A stretch of 64,000 nt of DNA from Trichobilharzia szidati (Eukaryota > Platyhelminthes > Trematoda > Strigeidida > Schistosomatidae). Positions 1 through 10,700 of this stretch are shown here, piece by piece. The notes beneath the pieces were generated by a model. That model saw nothing but the letters and a program-made list of their open reading frames with translations, ran no database searches and was not told the DNA's origin. Location: positions 97,346,020 to 97,410,019 of the forward strand of contig OX235272.1 in NCBI GenBank assembly GCA_944472155.2, written 5' to 3'. How positions within the stretch are numbered: position 1 is the stretch's first letter; every line of letters begins with the position of its first letter. The translations under genes and the position numbers were made by a program.

Positions 1-1100
1 TGATAGACTTCAATACTCCAATCCTAACCGGTAGGTTTGGATTCAAATCTCTCCACAACTACTTCAAATCTCACACAGTAATATTAAATGTATCTTATAA
101 CTCATTATCGCATAAGCGAATTCTAACTAAGTAACTAACCGACTAACACCTCAGATAACCTCATCAGTAAATAATCAAATGTCAAACTTTATAGTAGAGG
201 GTAATGACGCCAACTAGCTGACAAACATTACACATATCATCATTTGCAAATCACCATTTTGTTTATTTACGCTTTTCTTTTCATTGTTAGTTTCAACATG
301 ATTATTACTTTTAAATCTATGTGCACATCAAAGTCAACTGTTTATTTTCAGCGCACTTTGCCTACATTCGTTTGATCATTCCCTTTTTCCTCGGATTTAA
401 CTATTCTTAAATATATGTTTGCAAGGCTAATAATAACTCTTTAGTAAGTGTGGTCATCGGTATACCATTAGTAATCATGTATGAATAATCCTCATAATTA
501 TGATCCGTATTATTGTTGCCAGTTTCTTTTAGAAGACATCAGTCAGTAATATTAAATTAATACACTAAAACGAATCAAAGTATCATATCATGTATTCCCT
601 CTCACACACACATATATAGATTAGATGAGCCAACAAATGTGCCAATAAATAAAAAAAAATCAGAGGGAAGCATAGTAGTTGTTATGTATGGTAGATTTTT
701 TGTTGAACACACGGAGGTATTGTCTTTTATATGGATTTATTCAAGGATATTATGCTTCGAAATCGGTGGCAAACGATTATTATTACTACTGCTAAGACTA
801 ACATTATTGTTTGTTTTAGAAAAAAATATGAATGATACTTGTAATCTATACAATAGACGTGGTATTCTAAGGGTAGACATGCCTGTCTTTTAGTAACAAT
901 AAAGGGGAATATGAAAAAGGCGCTTCTATGCTTCTTTGATCAAATAATCTTTTATGGTCATTATGGTATTACAGTATATATACACATAAATCGTGTGAGA
1001 GACAGCAATGTGTAACTAGTGTATAAAGAATGGTTGTAATCAGCTGCAAATCGGTGCATTATTTATGGATAGGTGAAATCAAATCGCTGATTGCATTTTC
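1..1100. other. AT-rich left edge without recognised gene
   Basis: Several short open frames occur, none with a recognisable domain. The stretch around 20-60 has a B-box-like GGTTTGGATTCAAATCTC and may be the worn end of a tRNA-promoter repeat. The unseen first exon(s) of the host gene could lie in 1-6465 or farther left. Confidence 0.4.
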
Positions 1101-1105
1101 ACACA

Positions 1106-1106
<1 letters not shown>

Positions 1107-1143
<37 letters not shown>
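1107..1143. repeat. (TTA)n microsatellite
   Basis: About twelve ATT/TTA units in a row, ending in TATATAAATAAT. Confidence 0.9.
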
Positions 1144-1146
<3 letters not shown>

Positions 1147-1334
1147 AATAATGCAGCTATTTATGGTATATATATGACCAAGTTATAATGGTTACAAACA
1201 AGTCTTCCATTTCAATTTTTCTTTCTTCTTTTGTGGATATACGTACAGTGGCAAGAGGTGTTGCAATAATTAACTGACTAATAAATTAACTAATCAAATA
1301 ACAAATGAAATAATAGAAAGACACACTAAGACAA

Positions 1335-1690
1335 TGATTATGGTTAGAATTATTATTATTATCTTTATTCCTTTGCGTTCCTTATGTAAACACGGTATCA
1401 GCATCAGCACATCTCCATTTCACAAGCTTACATTCCCTCTTCACACGATCACCTGCATGTCACCTTCGGACTCATAACCAGCTCGTTGTCTCCCATTTGA
1501 ATCCCTTTCAGAGGTGTGGCCTATTATCTGAAGGCCTTCTCAGCGTATGCTCACTCTATCTCCGTTTCCTTCTGCGTATTTGCTGCACAATAAGTTCTTG
1601 GCTGGTTCGCTGCACTACCAGAGTTCCATGTTGCTTATACCTTCTGAATGACCGATCAGTCATCTGATTTTCGACATTGACCTAAGGCAT
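1335..1690 (-). repeat. RTE-type LINE 3' end, 5'-truncated (minus strand)
   Basis: Read on the minus strand it ends in GGAACGCAAAGGAATAAAG, with (AAT)-rich DNA beyond. Upstream of that, translation gives blocks such as TSQELIVQQIRRRKRR and LRRPSDNR. These match the last part of the RTE reverse-transcriptase ORF seen at 45206-45645 (REPIAQQICRGKWRW, LRK). It is one of four similar 5'-truncated minus-strand pieces in the window. Many stops; a dead fragment. Confidence 0.6.
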
Positions 1691-2110
1691 CTGTGTTCAT
1701 GAAAGTTGACAATCTATATTTAGACTAGCTAATCATGATTAACTCTTCCCCTCCCGCACACCATCATAATTTATTGAGTTTCTATCCTATTCTGTTTTGA
1801 CATTCCCTTATGATTTTGTATATTTAATAAATAAATTTAAAAAAGCTAGTGGATTTAGAACCACTGACATAGGTAGACGTAAGTAACTAGAGGATCAGCT
1901 GCTGTTACGTAGTCACTATGACATACTAACCATCCCGGTTATCGATGAACTGACCACTTGCTGATGACTTAATCATGCTAGCATACTATAATGTGTGTAT
2001 CAGCGTTTGTAGAATGAGTGTAAATGCATAACATTCATTATAATGCTAAATGCATTTTTTCTAAACCTATAAACAGGAATACCTAATGATAAGTCACTTT
2101 ATTTTATTTT

Positions 2111-2340
2111 GTTCCTTTACGTTCCCAGTGGAACAAAGGGCTTCAAGCTACAGCTTCGAAGTTTTGGTAGCAGAAGTATTTATTTTTACGGGATGAGGTT
2201 TCTAGCCTCATGTCCAAACCTTCCGTATTTACCAGTCTTATCATTGGCTTAGTGAGGTAAAGGGGTGCGTCGTCCGGAGACCGAACCCCGAACCACCTGC
2301 GTGGTTGGCAAGCATCGTATCACTGTGCTACCAACGCTCG
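2111..2340 (-). repeat. tRNA-headed SINE with RTE-like tail, copy 1 (minus strand)
   Basis: On the minus strand the head reads GTTGGTAGCACAGTG (A-box-like) then GGTTCGGGGTTCGGTCTCC (B-box-like). A body with GAGGCTAGAAACCTCATCCC follows, ending GCTTGAAGCCC, TTTGTTCCACTGGGAAC and AAAGGAACAAAATAAAAT. The same head-body-tail order recurs at about 11532, 20212, 29466, 33687, 35157, 37841, 52127 and 56768. The tail matches the end of the RTE element at 45600-45645. Confidence 0.75.
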
Positions 2341-2344
2341 TAAA

Positions 2345-4740
2345 GTCACTTTAGTAGATGTTTATAGGTATATGGTTTGATGTGAAGGCCTCTGTCTTTG
2401 AAATGCACTGGAATAAACGTATCAATTACTAGGATTTCTACGCACTAACCTAACAAACTCCATATTCCGTTGCTATTTCTCAATAAATAAACAACATAGA
2501 AAGGAAAATATTAATATTCAAAACCTTAGATTAATAGTGTAGTGTTCTCACCATCCTGATCTAATAGTTTTTTTCAAGATAACATTAGTGTAGCAATACA
2601 AGTGGAAATACTGACACAATCCAGTCAGCACCAACACTAAGGAATAGAGACATGATCTCAGGTATTCTCAATAACCAATGAATATAATCAATACAGTTCT
2701 ACAGGAGGTTACTTAGGACTAGAAAAACTCAATGCTGTTTTCTCTCAATACAGCACTGAATGATGCAGGTTTCAGTCACCTAGGTGTTGTCAACACTTCC
2801 TTTGATATTGCAGGTAAGCGTTTCTGGTAAGTGACAATAAATCCAAGTCTAGAGCTTGCCCTCCCCTCACTACCATCACCCGGAATTGACTTCAAATATT
2901 TTACACTAAACAAAGTTGAAAGCTCAAAGATACATTTCCTTGGCCAGCAATCCAACTTGATTAGATCTCGATCTGAAATGCTTGTCATTAATGTGCACAG
3001 TGATTATTTGTTTGTTTTTGCTATCTAATACATGTGGTATGCTACAGCTGTGATGGTAGTCTGTTTACCTATTATTGATTCACTGTTGGAACATATATAT
3101 GTATATAAATGTTACCGTCCAGTTGAACTTTCCAATTAAACACATTATTGTTTGTTTTAGTAATATTTATTAATGATAATGATAATAATAATAGTAGTAG
3201 TAATAACAGTTTGTTTTTTTGAGAAAAAATATTTAATCTCACCTATTCAAATAAATAAATAAATTAGTAAATACAATAATAAACAATACTTGTGTTTATG
3301 AATAATTCGAAATATATAAATATATATATGTAGTCTGATGTTGATAAATTATACACATGAACTCTAGACAATAACGGTGTATTTGATATATCTATGGGCA
3401 TATCTTAAAGACGCAAACGTGTACATCCACCCTGCCATGCATAGACATACACATAAAGAAAAACAACTAAAAGTATATATTTATTTATATGACTTATTAA
3501 TTATGATGATTAACTGTCAGATAGTGTGGAAAATGTTTTGGTAGAATATCGTTCTGTGGCAAGTTTGTTTACAGTTTTATTCACACTTTCTTTCAGGTGT
3601 TGATTTCGATGTTATTATTATTAACACTAGTACTCTTACTATTTGGTTTCTCTTTTTCTTGATATTTTTGGTGGAAAACTGGTTTTTCTCTCTATTAAAA
3701 AAGAAGAAGGTAAGAGAGACAGGGGGGAGGAAAGAAAGGAGAGGACCAATCCTTTAATGTTGAAACAATCATCAACAATAACAACACGAAGAGAAAAGAA
3801 GAGAATTATTGTTACGGAATAATAACTGATCATCAAAGGACTAGTCTGCCAGTTTAGCGACCAATGTAGAAATATACACGAAGAGATACAATAGAAGAAA
3901 GTTATAAGCATGTGTAAATAAATGTATTCAAAGCAGGGAACAAAAGAAAGGGAGAAATGGGATAAATAAAATAAGCAATTTATCAAAAGTATTAAGAAAT
4001 AGGCCTTTTTACCACCAACCTCTTGGACTCGTATACAGCCCTCTTACCCTCTCTCTCTCTCTTTTCCTCATAATCTTCCTATAAACATGTACACGCACCT
4101 GAAGGCGCACCATATTAAACCCAAACTCTTTCACTGATAGATAAATAAATAAGTGAAGAATCAGCGAATAAATGGACAAGTAAATAAGTTAAAGAAGAGA
4201 GATAAATAAACTGGTCAGAGAAAGTCATGTTTTCACAAGATTTTCCTCTATGTGTGTATGTATATGATGGTTCATTGATTGGATTTTAATACATTCGAAA
4301 GGTCGGAATGAGAAACAAGTTGAATCAAGGCAGATAAATAAATAACTGAATCTGTTATTCTTTCTCATTATTAAGTATATTTGATGGGAAATTGAACCTA
4401 AATGTTACTGAAATATTAATGGAAATCTCCCTACCTCCCTCACACACACACACACGCCTAGAATACAGTAAAAGTAACTAACCGAAAAAGGTATCGTGAT
4501 TACTTCCAGTGTGTTGTACACTGTGATAATTTTGTACTACGTGTTGGTCACCCGAAAGTGATCTCTAATCAGCCAAATAAAGGCTAAGACAGGGAAGCAC
4601 TATCTTTTTCTTTGTAGCAAAGTAGAAATCCATGTTTCGTGAAGGTTGCATACTCATTGAGAATAATGTTACAATAGATGATATCACCGGTAATTGGGGA
4701 GCACTATTTAGGAAAGTTGGCCGTCAAATCCTTACTTACT
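2345..4740. other. AT-rich spacer without recognised gene
   Basis: Short frames are open on both strands at about 2776-3028 but have no recognised domain, and their base composition matches the surroundings. A polypurine stretch lies at ~3700-3810. There is a CA run near 4441-4455. I see no convincing exon of the downstream gene here, although a short first exon could be missed. Confidence 0.4.
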
Positions 4741-4749
4741 TTACTTTAC

Positions 4750-5085
4750 TTCGGCTATCTCCTACGGGAGGATGAGCCGGCTTCATGAACATCTCGAATC
4801 ATCGCTGCCCAGGCGCGGCGATCTGATGCAAGGTTTTGCGATAGGGTTATCCAATTCTTGTTCCACAGACGGAGTCCGTAGACGGTTTGTAGCCTCAGGC
4901 ACTCCATATCAGCCTTGACTGTACCAAGCCATGTTTTCAGCTGTCCACCCCTGCAACATCGCCAAGATGGTAATGGCAAGGGATTTAGAACTGATTTGAC
5001 CAGATCGTCATCTGGTCGGCGCAGAACATGGCCAAACCACCGAAGGCGACGTTGTTGGACCAGTACTGGAATTTGGTTGATGTTG
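4750..5085 (-). pseudogene. Non-LTR retrotransposon RT C-terminal fragment
   Basis: The minus strand is open from about 5085 to 4755. It codes RRLRWFGHVLRRPDDDLV, then LPLPSWRCCRGGQLKTWLG, VKADMECL and ASDRRAWAAMIRDVHEAG. The R-R-L-R-W-F-G-H-x-L-R and D-R-x-x-W-x-x-x-I-R-D blocks are typical of the C-terminal end of non-LTR retrotransposon ORF2 proteins. It differs from the RTE family at 42440-45650, so a second LINE family is present. The upstream RT is absent, so it is 5'-truncated. Confidence 0.6.
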
Positions 5086-5119
5086 TAGCAGCGACGAAGA
5101 GTTCATGAAGTTTCATGGG

Positions 5120-5655
5120 AATTTGGTACGAGTGATGTCCCCAGAATCACTCGGCCTTTTGTTTGAGAGTGCAGCTCTAGCCTTTACACAACCAAATGTG
5201 TCCTAAAAGGCAGTAGGAGTGGAGTAGGGAGTCCACTATCCATTGGCAGCCGGTGACCGGATTTCGGTTCATACACCTTTTTGAATGGGGCCAGACATCC
5301 AGGACATCCAACAAGCCCTCTGTTCAAACGTCTGCCGGTGAGCTCCAGTGAGCTTCATACGTCAGTCGTTGGAGGTTTGGAATCAGGGTTTAGCCATATC
5401 CCCTAGACTGTCATCCAATGGACAGTCAACCCGATGACGAGCGCCGGGCATCTGCTTTCGCCCTCTAACTTTGGTGAAAAGCACCTCCGCCACGTGAAGG
5501 CAGAGAGTAGGACTTCATCAGGAGAGGCTATGTAAGACGCCCGGTCATATGGGAGCATTTCAAGAGGTGTGCGGAGGGGTGGCCAACCCGCAGCGCAAGG
5601 CACCCACCCCCGACCATCCTGAGGCTTTGGAGGCCCACAAGTCAAATCCATATGG
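5120..5655 (-). repeat. GC-richer block, probably repeat-derived
   Basis: This stretch is clearly more GC-rich than its neighbours. It has an open minus-strand frame (5403-5651, start MDLTCGPPKPQDGRGWVPC) with no domain I recognise. Its composition and position next to a LINE end suggest another mobile-element fragment. I cannot assign a class. Confidence 0.35.
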
Positions 5656-5757
5656 ATTAAGATTTGATATATTTAAATTTCACAATTTTCATACTATAAT
5701 TAAACCATCATATTTCAATGAATAGGAGAAACAGATGTTTACTATACTCAATGAAGT

Positions 5758-5930
5758 ATTTATCCAAATGATAAGTCACACTTGTGCGAAACACGCCTCG
5801 TGGATTCCACTACCAGCCAATACCAACCGTATGCCATCAAATCAGCCTTAAGGCATCATCGAAGAGTCTGTTGACATGTCAACAGAGGATGAGCATTTGC
5901 AAATCGTGAATCTAATTTATGGCATGAAAA
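5758..5930 (+). repeat. Hammerhead retroposon (Sm-alpha type), copy A1, degenerate, with 3' module
   Basis: ATCCAAATGATAAGTCACAC then GCGAAACACGCCTCGTGG and ATTCCACTACCAGCCAATACC follow the order of the Sm-alpha hammerhead: 5' stem I, core, stem II, GAAA, stem III, cleavage region, 3' stem I. The core CTGANGA is damaged (ATGATAA). It is followed by the module with GGCATCATCGAAG and GTTGACATGTCAACAGAGG shared with copies at 8280, 11885, 32720, 38285 and 46900. Confidence 0.55.
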
Positions 5931-6140
5931 ATTCGCCCAAGTATCTCGCTTGAAATCGGGTGATCTGAATTGATTCGATTCTATGAGTTGAGTTAAATCA
6001 GGCACAACGTAGATGAGCTCGGCTCCAAAAGAACGAAATGTCATCCGTCGTTTAGATCACCTCGAACTGGCTAAAAAGCAATACAAGTTGTTATGATTGA
6101 TACACAACTACTCACATCAATCAATCAATCAGTAGTATAT
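5925..6140. repeat. Dispersed repeat family D, copy 1
   Basis: Shares blocks with 36600-36800 and 62450-62660: GAGTTGAGT(C/T)AAA, GATGAGCTCGGC, CCAAAAGA-ACGAAATGTCAT-like and a final AATCAGTAGTATAT. The flanking GATTACCAT-CATGGTA-CAAG block at ~6170 also recurs at ~36112. Class unknown. Confidence 0.5.
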
Positions 6141-6465
6141 CTGGTTTTGAGTAAATACGCTTGCCTTCTTGATTACCATTCATGGTATCAAGCAGATCAT
6201 ATATTATGATCCTAATAATTTGGTCTCCACGGAGAACTATGGTAGAGCTTCACCCCTCGAACGGCGTACATTGCAAATCGCTAGCTCATTCGTAAACTAA
6301 GAATCAGTAGAATATTGCCTGTGTACTACTGAATTAAATTATACCGCATATTCTATTAAACCGGTGATATTTTTCTATTCATTGGTTTGTTATTTGAACT
6401 TCTAGATGTGAATTATGATTACTAAAATAATCCACAGTAATGTGTACCATTTTTTATTTACCTAG
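6140..6465. other. Left flank of the first recognised exon
   Basis: Contains the GATTACCATTCATGGTATCAAG block (6170-6192) that recurs at ~36113, then AT-rich DNA leading to the pyrimidine tract and acceptor TTTACCTAG ending at 6465. Confidence 0.4.
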
Positions 6466-7702
6466 AATATTATCATTGAAAGTATTGAGCAATTTGTGAA
6501 AGAATCATCATTATCAGACGATGAAGACACACTGAATTTATCCCTACAAAATTCTGTCAATAAGTCAACTTCCCTGACGAATAATCTTAATCCACAGGAC
6601 TGTGTAAACTCTACACAGAACAGTAGTAACCCTATAAAGTCTCCAGAAGTGGTAATGCAGACTAGCATCAATGACCTGCATCCAAAGGGTCTTCCAAAGG
6701 GGGACAGTAACAACACTGATATGATGAATAAAAGCCGATACGCCTCAATTCATCCGAATACTGAAGTGAATAATATCAGTGAAAGTTTGGACTCTAGTCA
6801 GTCTTTTAATGCATCTAATAATTTCTATGGTAGTATACGACAAATGTATGAATTTATGCAAAATCGTCAGCAGCTAACTGATCCTTATGTTAACTTTCAC
6901 CAGCAACAGCAAGAACACTGTCGGCATCAAAGGCAGTCAGAACAGAATTTACATCAGCCAACATCCTTGTCAACTCCATCTCTGCAACCCCAACTACAAC
7001 AGCAGTACCAGACATCTCAGACTATACCTTTCAATCCTTCAGACTATGATACGAACTTCTTAAATATTCTTAACTCACTTACTGGTTTCCCAACTTATCA
7101 CCAAACCTCAGCTTATCCATCACTGCAACAGACACCATTAAAGTTGTCTGAAATGAATTCAAATAAATCAGAATCACAATGTCAACAATTGATTCGATCA
7201 TCAGAGTCAATACAATGTCAAATCTGTTGTCAACTGATAACAGCTGATCATGAAAATACTACTAAAAATAGTGGTCATAATTCAATTGAAAATCTTATTA
7301 AACATTTAACACTTGTGCATATGCTACCATTACCAGTTGTCATTAATTACGTAACAGCTTATATGACTGAGAAGGCGGGCGAGAATAATTCAAATACTAT
7401 ACGAAATGATAAGGCTAGTGGAGTTAAAAATACCACTAATACCACTACTACTGTTGCTACGGCTAATTCCAGTACACCTGTTGCTAATAATGGTAATAGT
7501 CATAATAATAACAGTCGTAACATCAACAGTAAAATTCATGATAACAGTATACATCACCGTCTAGCAGACAAAATGAACAATGAACAGTTGTGGAATCCCA
7601 CTTATTGTGAACAAAACCCTCTGCCATTCCTATCAGCTGTTTCAAATAAAGAAGACAGATACAATCAGAATAGTACAGGTTTCGAAGGCATTTCTTCTAA
7701 AG
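6466..7702 (+). CDS. Internal exon: Asn/Ser/Gln-rich region with a C2H2-like motif
   Basis: The acceptor TTTACCTAG ends at 6465, and its TAG is an in-frame stop, so coding must enter by splicing at 6466. The exon codes 412 codons plus one base (phase 1) and ends at AAAG|GTAATC. There is no ATG near the start, so this is an internal exon. The protein is rich in N, S and Q, with a QQQQ run and Q-rich region, and later NNTTTT-like stretches. A motif QCQICCQL...LIKHLTLVHM (CxxC at 7216-7227, His at 7303-7320) resembles a C2H2 finger with a long spacer, so metal binding is uncertain. The acidic SLSDDEDT near the start is a plausible CK2-type site. Confidence 0.85.
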
Positions 7703-10700
7703 GTAATCGACTTTAAATTACAGTGAAATATTTTTCTGAACTGATTAATACACTAATACATGTCTAGGTAATATAAATGTATAATTAGCTTCCCAGTCTT
7801 GTTACACTAAAGTTCGATTATTATCCTGTTTATTGTTGTTGTTTGTGAGGTTGCATGTAATTCAAATGTAATCGACAACTTACTATTATATTCTGTAGTT
7901 AGTACATACGTATGGACGGATCACACTGTATTTAGAAATTTTTAAACACAGGAAGGAATCTCCTGTTCTAATTTGTAGTTTCTTGGTTACTTACACGACC
8001 ACTATTTCCCTGTGATATACTGTTGTATAGTCAAAGTACACTGCATGATTAACTTGTATTTATGGTAGATGGTGGCTAACAGTGAAATCCAGGATGCACA
8101 TTTCGTCCTGTTTATGACTCGTCACTTGAATGTACCTGCATTCCCAGTGAGTGATGATGTCCACACTGAGAACTGAATCCAATACACATCATTTCGAACA
8201 CCAAAGCGTTACTCACTAGGCCACCTGAGCCATAAGAGCCACCTCTTGTGCAACAAGCATTCCTTACTAATCGTTTTGAATTCAGTTTTGATTTTCCCGT
8301 TGACTGACTGAAATGTAATATTCGACGTCTGTTGATATGTCGGCTCCTAGTACGAACAGTTCGACGTCGGAGTGTCAGATACTACTTTTTCAGAATGCTG
8401 TCTCCGATAGACTTATTCAAGCACATGATAAATCATAATTAGTACAATGTGGTTTTTCGTAGTATGTATCAATTGACCTACGCAGTCACTGGAAGCCAGT
8501 AGACAAAACCACAGAGCACCGGGCAGGTGTTATACCAATAGTTAGAGGATTGCTGATAAAGATATATGTGAAATGTAGAGGTTAGTTAGTAGCGAAGTGA
8601 GAATTATAGATTCTCACTGTTGAAAAAAAACTGTGCAAACGAAAACGAAATAACTATCTGGTTACCTGAGGTTTGAAACCATTCGCCTGTTTGTAAATCT
8701 AACTTTGCTTAAATTGAGTCGACCTCTGATACACCTGCCAGTTTTAACTACTTAGTGAGGTAAATGAAACTGAGGCCTAATAAAAGGTTAAACACTCTCG
8801 CATTGATCTTTTTCATCGGTAAAAACATAAAAACAATAGAATATCAGTGAGTGACTTCAGTTTATACAACTACCAAATTATTACTGAAATACAAGGTTTC
8901 TTTTAAAGTTGTTTCTTTCTCACCTCTTCAACCCATCCATTATATAAAAAAGTTATTTGATACCAGTACAGTATTCACTACTAAGTTTAAAACTGAGGAA
9001 CATTTCATGAGAAATGCAGTAGCAACAACAACAACAGCACCGGGTGAAAAGTGGTTAACACCAAGACAGGTTAATTTGTTACATGTTCAATCTCTTTTAT
9101 TTTAATAAAGTGCGCAATAAAGTTTTCTAAAACACTTATCACGTGGAACACATCAGAAAATATCATCAAAAAGAAGGCAAAATTATTTGTAGTTTTTCAT
9201 CTAAAAACACAACATTAGTATGACTTCAATCTTTAGCTTCTGTGTACGTTTGTCTCTAGGTGTGTGTGTATATATATTTGTGTGTGTTTATCGAAGGACC
9301 AGCTATTGTAAATCCATTTATGGATAAGGCAAGAATACGCTGAACAGAAATTAGTAATCAACAAAGATATATATATATATATATATATAATGCTGTGAGA
9401 TATCAAAATACGCGCAGTGCTTTGAAGCAAAATAAAATGGCGCTATTGAAGTCAAAAACAAACCGAAGGAGTGGCATCCAACACACATGCATATGCATAT
9501 AGTATACACATAAAGTGGAAATATAAATCACTTTCGTTATACTGTCAAAATTCTATTCCCACCTGTGTTTATTATAATATATGCAATCATTATCACTACT
9601 GCTGATATTAATAATAATATTATTATTAATTATCATATTGCTATGAATATCCTAGTGATGGGCGTTAATGAATTATTTTGCTTAGAAGGGTTGCAGTCAT
9701 GCTACTACTGTCGCTCTTACCCCAAATAGGAATACTTCAATAGAATTGTTTACTAGTATGCGTAACTAGTACCCTCTCTTGTTATTCACGTTCGCCTATA
9801 TTTGTGTTTATGTGTGTGCTTGGGAGCAATATACCAGTTAGTTGCTGTTTTCCTATTTATTTTCGATTTCTGCAAATAAAGAAGAACCCTCCTCCCGCCC
9901 CTCCCCGGAAAAACCCAAAAAACAAAAAGGGCAAAACTAAAGAAAATAATCTTGTAGATGAAGGTAATTTTTCTTTCACCGAAATACATTCAACTCGATC
10001 CCACGATTGTTATAATACAGGTGTATTATAATGGCACCAATAAAATGAATGTTATAAAAACTATGCGTTGAACATGATCTTTAAAATGTTAAAATATATG
10101 GGCTCAGCTTTAATTCACATAGGTAGTGAGTTAGTTTAGTAATAGGTATGGTGATATATATATATATGATTATTCTTCGAGGTTAGGAGCAATTCAATAC
10201 ATGTGTAAAACTTAGGCACTGTGATAGTAAGTAATTCCATATTAGTTTGTTTATTAGATGTATCACTAAGTGAAACAGTGTAATTTACTGGATGACGTTT
10301 CGAACAAAATTTATTGTTCATAATCATATCAGTTATAACCATACGACTTCGAAACTTCAGTTTTATAGTTTTCTTTGTTTTCTCCTATTTGTCGTAGGGG
10401 TAGTAGAATTTTCCAGATATCTGGGACAGGAATCTAAATCATCAGTAGTAATTCCATACAAAGAAGGAACCTCGAAAGCCTTACGCAGAATTCTTAACAA
10501 GGCAGGAATAAAAGTGGCATTCAAAACCACAAACTCAATTAGAAAAAAGCTTTGTTGGTTAAAGGATCCTGTGGAGCTTTTAAAACAAAGCAATTCAGTT
10601 TATCTAACACCCTGCAATAATTGTCAGGTCAAATACATAGGTCAAAGTAGTTGAACAGGGGCATTCAGGCTAGCCGAGCATAAAAACCTACCAAAATCTA

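Noticed and set aside
2776..3028. Overlapping open frames on both strands as a possible upstream exon
   Set aside because: No recognisable domain and no clear splice sites in the frame needed to join the 6466 exon.
6466..6500. GTG at 6496 as a translation start
   Set aside because: The frame is open back to 6466 and meets a TAG that is part of a good splice acceptor, so this is an internal exon with no start codon of its own.
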